From NCBI GenBank assembly GCA_015680685.1, contig MNCI01008727.1, positions 372,784 to 436,783 of the forward strand: a stretch of 64,000 nucleotides of DNA, read 5' to 3'. The translations under genes and the position numbers were made by a program. The notes beneath the pieces were generated by a model. It was not told where the DNA came from. It worked only from the letters and a program-made list of their open reading frames with translations, and searched no databases. Below are positions 1 to 10,735 of this stretch, one piece after another. The DNA is from Gnetum montanum (Eukaryota > Streptophyta > Gnetopsida > Gnetales > Gnetaceae). Within the stretch, counting starts at the first letter, position 1. Every line of letters begins with the position of its first letter.

Positions 1-2040
1 ATGCGTCATGCTGCCTGTCCATTGCTACTAACATGCTATCATGCGTGCCTGCTGCAGACAAAAAGAAGAGAGAGAACCCTGCTATTGTTGCTGACAGCCA
101 AGAGAAAAAGAGAGACTGTTGTTTGCTCATGTTTCCTCTAGTTGTGGAGAGAGGCTTCTCGATGGCTGCTCCCGCTTAGTGCACATGCATGTTGTTTGCC
201 GCATGTGTTGCGCTCGTGTACCTAACTACATCCACCATCTACCTACTAAACAAGTCAAGAGGGAGGAAAGAGGTAGCCGCAGTTGCTAGGGAGGCCCACT
301 TCCTTCTTATGGATGCTAGAGTCCCCCCTTTTATAGCCACCCGCATCTTTGATGTTGCTATTATTATTTCTATTGTGGTTTATCAAAAAAAAAAAATGTA
401 GGCACCTACACTTCCACCAAATACAAGTTACCCATGTCTTCGTCAACCCTTACTGCCTGTAACTCCCACCATGAATAGCCACCACATTCTCCACCACCCA
501 GTGGCTACTGCCTTGTAACGCCCTTGTCCATAACTGCCCACGTGTGTTACGTAACTCCTAGCCACCATCCAACACTTCCATGAAATAAACACCATCTTCA
601 TAGTAAGAGAAAGTCCTGGTTGGCTCCATGTTCTTCAAACTCGTTACCCTAGGCAACTCTACGATTTCAAAATCATAGGAGAAGTAGTATATGGCCCTCT
701 CCAATAGTGTTTGCAGTACCCTGCCACACCACATTATTGAAGTATGAGTTGACATATAATACATCACTGATTAATTACTTGGGGAAAATATTGGACTTGG
801 CTTGACAAGTCTCAAACTAGATTGCTGGAGTGAATTGCAAGAAAAACATAGTGCTTATTAAAAATATAATTAATATTTTTAAAATTTAAAATCTAAATAG
901 GTAGGCAATAATTGCAATAGAATTGCTATAAGTACTAAAATAATTGCACATAGCTTAGGTTATGAAACCCAAAGAACTAGCATTGAAATCTAATAATTAT
1001 AAGGAAAAGAAATAACAAAATAGATGCAAGTATAGAGAATGAGAGATAAAAGTTAGATTTTGTAACTTTGTAGGTTACACATTCAACTCTTAGAGCCCCA
1101 TATTTTATATTTTACCTTGTGTATTAGCTTAGAGTGATGTTAAGGCTACATGGACCAATTCTTTAAAATCATTTTAGATAGCCCAAAATTGTAAAATGCT
1201 ATTGATCATGACCTCGTGCCTAGCATGGGCAAGGTTGACATCAACAATGGCATGGCTGCAAATTTTTCTATGCTTTCACTAGAAGAGAAAAATCATCATT
1301 CCATAGAATCTACTGTGTAGACCCTGCTGCATTGCTAGCATGAAAATGGAAACTATAGAGCCAACATTCCTTCGCTCTCGCAGAGCTCATCCCCAACATG
1401 GTGCAACATTAATCTTTTGTTAAAAAATTTTCACCACTTCCTATTATTTAAGAAATCTTTGACGCAAGTACCTTTCAAGGTTAAATTAAAAGGCTTCTTT
1501 ACTTTTCTTTGCAAGGTTTTACGGTCTTTGTTTGAAAGACAGTTTAATTAAAATGTAGATAGAAAATGCCATGTTTGTTTTTTCTAATGACATGTTAATA
1601 ATTTTGGATATTAAAATAGAAGGTAGAGATTTACCAAGATGAGTGGTACTTAAATAGAAGTAAAGAATAAATTACTTCTTTCTATGCTGGATAAAAAGGA
1701 AATAAAATTAGATATGCTACAAAAAGAAAATATATAAAAACAACAACAATAATAATCCTTATTAGCTTTAGCAATGGCAATATATATTCTACCTTAAAAA
1801 CCTATGATAATAAAAATAAATATTATAAATTATATTTTTAGCATGTTTCTGCTGTACAGCACAAACCACCTCATAAAAATTACTTAGTGCACAACCTAAA
1901 TTTTGTGTGGATGAGATACATGTAGAAACAAGTTTAACACGTATATGCTTATTCTTAAATCTCCTGCGGGCCATCGCTCATTACATGAAGGCAAACAAAA
2001 ACCTCACCATCAAATTTGATGATATTCCTTCACGTCACAT
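1..2040. other. AT-rich intergenic DNA, no gene recognised
   Basis: No open reading frame here resembles a known family and none has a convincing coding pattern. The only regulatory-like signal is a minus-strand TATA-like octamer (CTATAAAA, 329-336) followed on that strand by a purine-rich run; it could be a decayed promoter or LTR. I could not find a second copy of the stretch in the window. Confidence 0.5.
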
Positions 2041-2700
2041 CTTGGAGAAACCCTGTTAGTGCTTCCCACCTTTCACGGAAAAGTTTGAAAGCGCAGTCCA
2101 CTTCACCCCAGTGTTTGTTCTGTTGGACTGTTTGTCTTGTTCGAATGTACCCTCTTCGGTAACGTCTAGACAGCAAGGCCGCATCTAAGTGGACCCTTTT
2201 TCAACGAGGTAAATAAGACATTATTCAAAAAATTGTTGGATTTATTCCAGAACTGGTGACTTAGTGGTAAGACATTTAAAACCAGTTAGGGTCAAGTTTA
2301 ATTCCGACCATTTGTTATGGGAACTAAAATTCTTACCTCCTTTCAACAAAACTTTACCCTTAACAAAAAAGACTTTATTTTCCTTCTTTAAAACTCTTGT
2401 ATAGTTTACATTTTGTTATCCTTTTCCTAATTACTTTTACTTAGTGCAATTGTATTGTTGTTAAAAAAAAGTCCGTTTTCTGTTTGTAGTTTCTTTGTTT
2501 TTTTCATTGTTGTCTCTGATTTCAGAGTTCCCAGTGGCTGCTTTAGTTTCAAAATCTTTTCATTTGTCGTTGAAACTAAAATTTTTAAATTATTCATCAA
2601 ATATCACGTCTTTGTTATTCATTTGCTTCATTTGTCGTCGAAACTAAATTTTTTAAATTATTCATCAAATATCACATCTTTGTTATTCATTTGCTGGTGA
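2041..2700 (+). repeat. Diverged direct repeat, copy A (upstream of the CRK pseudogene)
   Basis: This stretch aligns by eye, in the same orientation, with 8761-9325. Shared blocks include GTGCTTCCCACCTT near the start, CAGAACTGGT followed by an ACTTAG, CATTTGTTAT, TTAGTGCAAT, and a GGCTGCTT-AGTTTCAAA block near the end. The copies are much diverged, with small indels. They lie about 6.7 kb apart and bracket the receptor kinase pseudogene. I see no TG...CA ends or target duplications, so they may be remnants of a segmental duplication rather than LTRs. Confidence 0.55.
2561..2695 (+). repeat. 68-bp tandem duplication inside repeat copy A
   Basis: Two adjacent 68-bp units begin with CATTTGTCGT at 2561 and 2629 and differ at only a few bases. 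The second unit has no counterpart in copy B, so it arose after the two copies separated. Confidence 0.8.
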
Positions 2701-3604
2701 AAAGTAGGAGCATGTCTATTTTTCTTTGGTTAGTGGCAAATTTGGACGATCGGTACCTAGAATTAGTCTCTGAAATCTGTCATTCATCCAACAATGCACG
2801 AATGACCTTGACCTTTACTTACCGAATTTTTTTGATCTGGAGATTCAAAATGATTAGTAGCCACGCGTTCAAGTTTCTTGACATGTTGAATGATGATTCA
2901 CATTCATCACTCACTCACTAACCATTTCTGTGTAACCTGAACCTTATATTCATGGGATTCATCATGTGCAAACGCTATGAAATCTCTGGCATTTTAATTG
3001 TCCGTTACTTTCATTGCAAATTATGGGGCAGTAGTTTCTATAGGCGCGGCTACAAAGGGCAAATCTACCACCGAGAACCTATTGCATCGTGTTCACCCAA
3101 AAGAGAAATTCTAAGGGAAAAAAGAGGGCAGATTGCAAACTACTTATCAAACATGTAAATTACAGAGTAGAGCGATTCTGACAAGCCACTTTGGAAACAG
3201 CTTATGCATTTTGTGTTTCTGTAATTTAAATTGCATTGAAAAGATTTGGCGAACTTTTTGAAAACACACTAAGCATTGTAATCACAGGTGGGGTGCAGGC
3301 ATCCATGTCTATAAAATTAGAGTTGGTATTTAGGTACTAATTATGAGTAAAAAAATAGATTTGTTTAACTTTTATGTAGATTTTTAAATTTCTAGATTGT
3401 TGCCATATTACTTGGGTAAGAGCAGACGAAGATAAGGTTGGGCAAGTCAAAAGTCTGGTTGTATTGGATTATGACAATTACAAGTTTTTAAACCTCTTGA
3501 AATTGACCCTGACATGACCACTTTTAAGAACCATTAGTTCTTGAAATGTTAACTGGCTATATGATATAGCTTGAACCGGTATGTATTCATACACTCCACC
3601 ACCA
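2701..3604. other. Upstream region of the CRK pseudogene
   Basis: No coding signal is supported on either strand. This is the presumed 5' flank and promoter of the receptor kinase pseudogene. I find no convincing TATA box at a suitable distance. Confidence 0.4.
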
Positions 3605-3668
3605 TGAGCGCAAGCTCTGCGCTCTGCAATCTCTCTTGCAGCAGATCCTAGAGCTGCCAGCTGCCACT

Positions 3669-4313
3669 TGTTGATACCAACACGCCCATGCTTGCTTGGC
3701 ATGGGGCCTTTGTTTATTTTATTTTTTTAAAAAAAAGGAAGAAAAAAAAAAGAAAAAGAAAGAAGAATAAAAAATAAAAAAAATAAAAAAAATAAAAAAA
3801 GAGTTACCCTGACCCTAAAATTGGCTATAAAAAGCCATCAAGGTGATGGAGTTAAGTGAGAGGCAGAGGAGAGGCCAGGAAGCCCTAGGCCAATGAGGCC
3901 AGGGCCATGAAGCCTTGGACTAAACCCTCTCTCTTCCCAGATTTTCTTTTCGGCAGCGATTTAGACGGTTGGGCGTCGGCAGCAATTTAGACGGTTAGGC
4001 GTCAGCAGCAATTTAGACGGTTGGGCGTTGGCAGCAATTTAAACGGTTGGGCGTCGGCAGCTTTTTAAACGGTTGGGCGTCAGCATATTTTCTTCTATTT
4101 TCACAGCAATTTGGACGTTGGACGTCCGTTTCTCTCTCCTTGTTCTATCTCTCTCTGTATTTTCTCTCTCTATTTCTCTATCACTTGGTCACATGGTTCT
4201 CTCCAGTTGAGACTATTCCCGGGTTTCCGTACCCATACGGTAGGCGCCCTAGGCAATAGTCTCCTCAAACGAGTTTTTCCGATGTTGGCATGACCAAAAT
4301 TTATGTATCAACA
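3669..4313 (+). repeat. Left LTR of the miniature element
   Basis: The LTR is 645 bp. An A-rich run (about 3720-3800) is followed by a TATA box (CTATAAAAAG, 3825-3834), then by about five 26-bp units built on GGCAGCAATTTAGACGGTTG (3952-4082), then by a CT-rich stretch. Since the 26-bp units lie downstream of the TATA box they are expected to be transcribed. Confidence 0.92.
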
Positions 4314-4387
4314 CCTTTTTGGCGCTAGAAGGAGGGCCTGACTTGACCATTTTTTTTTCCTCTTTTCCTTTTCAGTTGGGGGCTAAG

Positions 4388-5049
4388 TGTTGATACCAAC
4401 ACGCTCATGCTTGCTTGGCATGGGGCCTTTGTTTATTTATTTTTTTTAAAAAAAAAGGAAGAAAAAAAGAAAAAGAAAGGAGAATAAAAAATAAAAAAAT
4501 AAAAAATAAAAAAAAGATGAGTTACCCTAATCCTAAAATTGGTTATAAAAAACCATCAAGGTGATGGAGTTGAAGGAGAGGCAGAGGAGAAGTCAGGCCA
4601 GGAAGCCCTAGGCCAATGAGGCCAGGGCCATGAAGCCTTAGACTAAACCCTCTCTCTTCCCAGATTTTCTTTTCGGCAGCGATTTAGACAGTTGGGCGTC
4701 GGCAGCAATTTAGACGGTTGGGCGTCAGCAGCAATTTAGACGGTTGGGCGTCGGCAGCAATTTAGACGGTTGGGCATCGGCAGCAACTTAGAAGGTTGGG
4801 CTTTTTAGATGGTTGGGGGTCAGCAAATTTTCTTCTATTTTCAGAGCAATTTGGACGTTGGACGTCCGTTTCTCTCCTTGTTCTATCTCTATCTGTATTT
4901 TCTCTCTCTATCTCTCTATCACTTGGTCACATGGTTCTCCAGCTGAAACTATTCCCGGGTTTCCGTACCCATACCGGAAGCGCCCTAGGCAATAGTCTCC
5001 TCAAATGAGTTTTTCCGGTGTTGGCATGACCAAAATTTATGCATCAACA
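4388..5049 (+). repeat. Right LTR of the miniature element
   Basis: The LTR is 662 bp and closely resembles the left copy, with its TATA box at 4544-4550. It has one to two more 26-bp units (about 4672-4826), which accounts for much of the length difference. Its last bases are GCATCAACA, one change from the left copy. Confidence 0.92.
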
Positions 5050-5054
5050 CCACT

Positions 5055-5724
5055 ATAAAAAAAATTACACCAAAGGCAGCGTGACAGAGAAAAATCTACA
5101 GACGATTTTGGGTGAATTGCGAGATTCATCATCGCAGCCTGCAGAATACAAAACGTCGTATGCTCCGGCTGCTACTGCAAGAGGAGGAGTTGGCCAAAAT
5201 TCTTAAGCATACAAAACTTCGTATGCTCCTGCTGCTAAGCAGGCACCAGTTCGAGTCAGTGCAATCAATGTGCAATGGCCTGGTTCGATGATTGCTTCCT
5301 TCGCTTTGACAACTCCAATTTTACAGGCGTGCTTCACACAAGTGATGTTTGGTATATGTGGGATGTATACAAAGCCCCAGATGATGCTGCTGTGTTTGAT
5401 ACCGCAGCTCACCAGATGCTCAACAATCTCATTACAAAAGCTTTGCAACGATCCAACCCTAATTATGCCTTTGGATCTAATGTCTCCGAACACACCACAA
5501 TCTATGGATTGGTGCAGTGCTGGAGGAAAATCTCGGCAGAGGATTGTGGAACTTGTCTTCACCATGCCTTAATTGTGTTGCAGAATAATGTAATGGGCAA
5601 ACAAGGAGCCAGAACCGTGGCAGGTAGCTGTTTGGTTAGGTATGAGATCTACCCTTTCTTCATTGCAACTCCTCCTCCGCCTGCCCCTTTACATGCTCTA
5701 CCCACACAGCCCAAAACCTCATAG
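5055..5724 (+). pseudogene. CRK ectodomain exon (two Gnk2 domains, first one damaged)
   Basis: The first Gnk2 domain starts in frame 2 with NYTKGS and NLQTILGELR, matching the N-terminal part of ginkbilobin-like domains, then reaches YKTSYAP and stops at 5204. A 63-bp (21-codon) unit is duplicated here (copies start at 5147 and 5210). After a frame change, the end of domain 1 appears as QCNQC and WFDDCFLRF (from about 5257), with its middle deleted. The second domain, about residues 20-125 of the reading frame opened at 5275, includes YGLVQC, EDCGTC and GSCLVRYEIYPF. The usual adjacent cysteine pair before GARV is replaced (NNVMGKQGAR). A proline-rich hinge (PPPPAPL) precedes the stop at 5722. 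Confidence 0.85.
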
Positions 5725-5856
5725 CTTCCACCCCACGGCCCAAAACCCCACAGCTTCCAGCCCCAGCTCTGAGCTCCGATGGTTCAAGTAAGTAGTACAA
5801 CTTATTCCACGATTTCATAGAATAGATGTTGAGTTTTGTAACCTGCTGATTGGTAG

Positions 5857-7516
5857 ACAAACACATTTCTAAGTTGGCAGTGATTATATTGGCCACGGTT
5901 GGATCTCTGTTAGTAGTTTTTCTTTTGCTGGGCTGTTTTTTAGCGCACAGAAGTAGGAGAAGAACAACTCTTGAAACAGGGGCCATGAAGGAGACACAGG
6001 ATAATTTGGAAAATGAGTATGAAATGACCGTGTTTAACATGGAGACGTTGAAGGCTGTGACCAATAATTTTGATGAAAACCTTAAAGTGGGAGAGGGAGG
6101 ATTTGGTGTGGTTTACAAGGTCATCTAAATTTAATTTTCCGTTTTTGTGGTTTACAAATTATGTTGAGCCCATGATATCATTTACGTATCCGTATCCAGT
6201 AACAATATTTTTATCAGACAGTGAAATTTACTGGCAAAATTTACTCACAGGCAACCCTACTTAATGGAATAGTAGCTGCAAAAAGACTATTCCTGCAATC
6301 GACTTGTGGAAGACAAGAATTCATGAATGAAATCAATCTTTTTTGCCAAAATTCAACATCGGAACCTCATAAACTTGGTTGGTTGCTACACAGAAGGCTC
6401 TCACATGATCCTAGTGTATGAGTTCTTACCAAATGGGAGTCTGGACAAGATTCTTTTTGGTAATTTTTCAATATTCTTCAAGTTCTAGAACACATGCCAT
6501 ATTTTTTTTTAAAATTTTTTAATTTGAGAGTTTACTAATCAACGGTTTCTTACTTTTTCTATGTCATTTATTGTAACGTTTAACACAGATCCCCAACAAG
6601 CAAAGTTTCTAAATTGGAAAAAACGATACAACATAATCTTAGGGACAGCTAAGGGGCTTAAGTATTTACATGAGGACAGAAAAATAAGAATTATCCACCA
6701 AGATATTAAAGCAAATAATATTTCATTGGATGAGAAATGTGGTGCCAAGCTTGCAGATTTTGGGTTAGCAAGGCTCTTCCAAGAAGATCAAAGTCACCTT
6801 CAAACAAGAGTTGCTAGAACTTAGTAAGTAATTTTAAAGGATTCACTACATTGATGGCTATATTACATCATTCAATTGATTTTAAATTTAAGAATTTTTC
6901 TATTTCATCAGTGGATACATGGCTCCGGAGTATACAATGCAAGGTCAACTACCAAGCAAATCAAATGTATATAGCTTTGGTGTTCTTGTTGTAGAAATCA
7001 TAACTAGAAAAAGAAACAGTGAATTTCGCACTTACATGACTGTTTCAAGCCTTTTAGGATGGGTAGGTTGCTTAACTCACTATTATTTCTTTTCTCCATT
7101 TGTTTTCAAGTGATAAAAATTAATAGGAATATCTTTCAAGTTTTTAATTGGCATGGCTTTAACCTCATCTCATCAGGCATGGAATCTATACCAAGAAGGG
7201 AAGATTTCAATGATAGTTGATGAGGTTGTGAAGGCAACAGGCAGTATGGAAGAGGTCATAAGGTGCATTCATGTTGCACTTTTATGTACATAAGTTGATC
7301 CATCTTTAAGACCTTCAATGTCAATAGTCTTGCTCATGCTTTCAAGTGCCTTAGTCGCTGCCAACTGCAACACAGCCTGCATTTGTGATTAGCAACCAAA
7401 ATGTTGAAAGCATTCAACGGTCTACATCAGAATATTCAACTTTAACAAATCCAATGCCAAGTATGCAGCATGTCTTAGATGCAACTATTTCAATTTCTGA
7501 TATTGAGCCAAGGTAA
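5857..7516 (+). pseudogene. CRK transmembrane segment and kinase exons
   Basis: Exon 2 (from 5857) encodes a hydrophobic membrane helix, a basic stop-transfer stretch (HRSRRR) and the glycine loop GEGGFGVVYK. Exon 3 carries the ATP-binding lysine (VAAKRL) and the LVYEFLPNGSLD hinge, but an extra A near 6349 shifts the frame between them. Exon 4 holds the catalytic loop HQDIKANN, where the family has HRD, so the arginine is lost but the aspartate kept, and the DFG motif. Exon 5 has GYMAPEY and SNVYSFGV, where the invariant Asp of DVYSFGV is Asn. Exon 6 covers the C-lobe with a stop at 7291. The Arg and Asp losses suggest kinase activity was weakened or gone apart from the truncations. Confidence 0.9.
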
Positions 7517-7698
7517 TTGCACCACAAGAAATAAGACACATGAACCCTAGGCTTACATGTTTGGTATATATGTCATACTTAAGAAATTACCATGCAAGAA
7601 GACACTGGAGAGAATATGAAATAAACTGTGAATTTTGGTATAGACCATTTATGCACTTATACGTAATTTATTATTGAACTGGAATAACATTTTGCTTC
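7517..7698. other. 3' flank of the CRK pseudogene
   Basis: AT-rich DNA, presumably the former 3' untranslated region of the receptor kinase. Nothing else can be supported. Confidence 0.4.
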
Positions 7699-8154
7699 AA
7701 TTTATGTCTTTTACATTAAAGTATTTGATTTTAGCTGAATATATTTGGGGCTATCATATATTTTTCATTTTTTTCCTAAATTTGCTAATTTGCATTACTA
7801 CTGATATTGCTTACAAATGCATTTGGTGTAGTTGGTCAATCAAGCATTGCGTAGTTCATTACATCATGAAATTTCTTGTTTACAGGTGACAATTGGTTCA
7901 AGCTGTATCCTAGAAATTTATGTTTATAATGTTTACATTAAAGTGTTTGATTTTTGCTGAATATATTTGGGGCTATCATGTATTTTTCATTTTTTCCTAA
8001 ATTTGCTAATATTGCATTACTACTGATATTGCTGACAAATGCGCTCACAAATGCATTTAGTGTAGTTGGTCAATCAAGCATTGCTTAGTTCATTACATCA
8101 TGCAATTCCTTGTTTATAGGTCAGAGTTGGTTCCAGCTCTATCCTAGAAATTTA
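7699..8154 (+). repeat. 216-bp tandem duplication downstream of the CRK pseudogene
   Basis: Two adjacent copies begin with AATTTATGT at 7699 and 7915. Both contain GCTGAATATATTTGGGGC, TTGCATTACTACTGATATTG and GGTCAATCAAGCATTGC and end with ATCCTAGAAATTTA. They differ by scattered substitutions and small indels, so the duplication is not recent. No coding potential is seen. Confidence 0.9.
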
Positions 8155-8760
8155 AGTGTTTCAGTACAGTGCCTATACATTGCAAAATGCAGAAACCATG
8201 CCTCATAGCATATGTAAACTTGAACAATGGGCCCTTTTGCAAATTAAGACACAATTACAAGTTACTAGGCTCACAGACAATCTTCAACGTAATTTAATAA
8301 TTGTAAGCCTAATCTCCAATAATTAAATCAAGGTTAACAGGAAAACTAAAAAATAATAATATTATTATACTATGATACAGAAATTAAGATAATGAAATAT
8401 ATACACAGCAATTTTACCGAGGAAACAATCGAAACTAAATTTTTCATAGATCGTTACGTCTTTTTGTGGGTGCAATGAAACTATTTCCAGTTTCATAAAT
8501 TGTTTGTAATGAAAAAAATTCACATCACAGAAAACGGGTACATGAGAAGGATGCAAAGAGCACACAATAGATATCAAAAAAATTATTTATGTAAACTACA
8601 CTTATCAGAGTATTGGTGTTAATGAAGGCTGAAGGCTGAAACTTCGCCGATGACCTTGAAGGCCCCGAACTTGTTGACAGTTGTGGTGAACTTGAAACTT
8701 AAAAAAAAAAAAAACGAATTAGATATATTAATATCCTTTGGGTTTGTGTGAATTGTGAAA
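8155..8760. other. Intergenic DNA, nothing recognised
   Basis: AT-rich sequence with short open frames on the minus strand that match no family I know. Confidence 0.4.
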
Positions 8761-9325
8761 CCGTGTGGAAACTCTGTAAGTGCTTCCCACCTTACATGAA
8801 CTCCCGTGTTTATCCAGGTACCAGTGACCCAATCGGTGCCCTGTAAACATTGAGGCCTCATCTTTTTCTGGATTTTTAGAATAATTGGACCCTTGTTTGA
8901 TTACATAAATAAAAGCTTATTTAAAACATTATTTGATTTATTTCAGAACTGGTTACTTAGTAGCACGACAAGCTTAATTAAAAGAGTAAGGATCTCATTC
9001 AATTTCAATCATTTGTTATCTGAACCAAATTTTTTGCGATCATTTCAACACAACTGTACGCTTGTTAACACCAATTTTATCTCTCTTCCGATTAGTTTCT
9101 TTTATTGGACACTTTTTGTTGTCCTTTTTCTAATAACTTAGTGCAATCGTATTCTTCTGCAAAAAAATTTTCCGTTTCTGTTTTTTATCTCTGTTTTGCC
9201 AATGCTGTTTCTGATTTCACAGTTCACCAATGGCTGCTTCAGTTTCAAATTATTTTTTAAAAAACCTTTAAATCATTCATAGAATATATACATATTTGTT
9301 ATTCATTTGCTGCTGAAAAGTATAC
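8761..9325 (+). repeat. Diverged direct repeat, copy B (downstream of the CRK pseudogene)
   Basis: This is the partner of 2041-2700, in the same orientation. Shared blocks include GTGCTTCCCACCTT, TCAGAACTGGTTACTTAG, CATTTGTTAT, TTAGTGCAAT and a GGCTGCTTCAGTTTCAAA block. It lacks the 68-bp internal duplication of copy A. Confidence 0.55.
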
Positions 9326-9609
9326 ATATAATAAAATTGGATCAATACAAACAAGAATAAATGATTGAATACTATATTATATGTAGCCTCCTCTTTCCGA
9401 AGAATTCAAATGTAATATGGAACCACCATTCACTTACAAAATTGGAGATATGGCATATCATCAGATATTTTGGATTAATTTTTAACGGTTGATATCTTAT
9501 TTATTGCTTATTTTCATGATAAGGTAGAAAATAAAAATTCTATATTGAAATTCTACTCTAAAATTTATAGCTGAAAAAAAGAAAGAAAATGTAACACAAC
9601 ATAAATTTT

Positions 9610-10735
9610 CTTTTAATGAAATTGAAATTGAAGCTTTAGTGCATCACAAGACTCATAGGATCTATTGGATACATATTACATTTTTATGAAAAATAAAGAT
9701 AGACTCTACAAATTGACCAAACCCTATTAGGAGCAACAAAAACAAATCATACAAATTTTTTGTTGTAACATTATAATGATGTCTTGAATGGGTAGTCACA
9801 ACATAAAGAAAAAAATACATATAAGTCATCTTCAAGGGCTCAAATGTGCTCTTCTTAGGGAAGTTAAATCCATTTTTCACTTTCAATTCCAAGATGATGA
9901 GAACTTAAGTATAGTTTGCTAATAGCATTCCAATACTTGATTAGAATAGAAGCTAAGAGATGGTGAGTTTTTGCATCTAGTTTATTAAATTTAATATAAT
10001 ATAAATAAAATTGTCTCTTGCCTTCTACATTTGACCACAGATACGTTAAAACCTTTTACTTAACTAGTTGGTGAATATTCTTATTATTTTGCTGCATGTC
10101 CTCCCAAATATATTCCATTTTCTTAGCCATTTCATTCCTTAAAAATACTAACCATCGTCTTGTGAATCCTTAAATATTGCAATAGAGAATTTGTTTGTCC
10201 TTAAGATATGTAAGCTATGAGTGGATATAATAAATTGGTATAAGGCTTTTACTTCTAAGGTAATAAATTATATTCACATAATAACATTGAATAAAGTATT
10301 TACATCTTCACCTTTAACTCATCAAGAAGAAAAGTTTTTTGCACTCTTTAAATATCTTTTCAAAGTTTAGCACTAAGCCAAAATCCCTAAACAACACATC
10401 TATACAATGCAATAGGATAGATGATAGTCTGAAAAATTTGTTCTCTAACCTTCCAAGCCCATAGTCCTAAATCCTTGCACTTCTTTTTGAAAACATATAG
10501 AGCCTAAAACCTCTTGTTATTCTTTCTTTGATGCACTTCTAGTACATGTAATGGTTCATATAAATGAGACTCAAATACTTAAGAGAATCTACTATTCACA
10601 TATTGGTATCTATAAAATGGGAGTTATAACAAGTTTTTCTTGTACCCTAGATCATCAATTTGGTTTTATCCACATTCACTTGAAGACCAAATGAGTGACA
10701 ATAATTTTCTAATAATTTTACACATTTAAATCCAA
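9610..10735 (-). pseudogene. 3' part of a LINE (non-LTR retrotransposon), antisense
   Basis: Reverse-complemented, this segment matches 23690-24690 block by block: the post-RT sequence around AATTTGGTTTTATCCACATT (a VNxDKTKL-like motif), the TGCAAGGATTTAGGACT block, the GTGAAGATG block, and the end near CCAATAGATCCTAT. It includes the C-terminal side of a LINE reverse transcriptase and sequence downstream of it. Many stops and frame changes make it non-functional. Similarity fades beyond about 10735, so it is 5'-truncated or eroded, as is usual for LINEs. The clade was not determined. Confidence 0.7.

Larger units (their letters stand above)
3669..5049 (+). mobile_element. Miniature LTR retrotransposon (TRIM/SMART-like), complete, TSD CCACT
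   Basis: Two LTRs (3669-4313 and 4388-5049) flank only 74 bp of internal DNA. The LTR ends form a perfect 9-bp inverted repeat in the left copy (TGTTGATAC...GTATCAACA). A five-base target duplication CCACT lies at 3664-3668 and 5050-5054. The internal part has a primer-site-like sequence directly after the left LTR (TTGGCGCTAGAAGGAGGG, 4319-4336) and a polypurine tract before the right LTR (AGTTGGGGGCTAAG, 4374-4387). It encodes nothing, so it must have moved with the proteins of another element. TRIMs usually have much shorter LTRs; the ratio of LTR to internal DNA here is unusual. I could not assign the priming tRNA. Confidence 0.95.
3605..7516 (+). pseudogene. Cysteine-rich receptor-like kinase (CRK, two Gnk2/DUF26 domains), interrupted pseudogene
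   Basis: CRKs are plasma-membrane receptor kinases: signal peptide, two extracellular Gnk2 domains, one transmembrane helix and a cytoplasmic Ser/Thr kinase. Six exons can be traced: 3605-3668 joined to 5055-5724 (split by an LTR element), 5857-6119, 6251-6459, 6589-6823, 6912-7062 and 7177-7516; introns 2 to 5 have GT...AG borders. The C-terminus (SDIEPR then stop) fits the family. The gene is dead: stops at 5204 and 5722, a one-base frameshift near 6349, a stop at 7291 (TAA where the family has Gln), and a further frameshift near 7360. The start is uncertain: the best ATG (3604) is one frame away from the conserved sequence. The family assignment is secure; the individual receptor is not. 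Confidence 0.9.

Noticed and set aside
3478-3702. Minus-strand open frame of 74 codons, at first glance like a small inhibitor protein
   Set aside because: It overlaps the start of the CRK exon on the other strand and runs into the LTR element; no family signature is present.
4047-5008. Open frames inside the two LTRs of the miniature element
   Set aside because: They are repeated because the LTRs are repeated and consist of low-complexity CT-rich sequence.
5203-5565. Minus-strand open frame of 120 codons
   Set aside because: It is the shadow of the Gnk2 coding exon on the + strand, whose motifs are unmistakable.
2041-9325. Flanking direct repeats as LTRs of a retrotransposon that captured the CRK gene
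   Set aside because: No TG...CA ends, primer site, polypurine tract or target duplication could be found at their borders.
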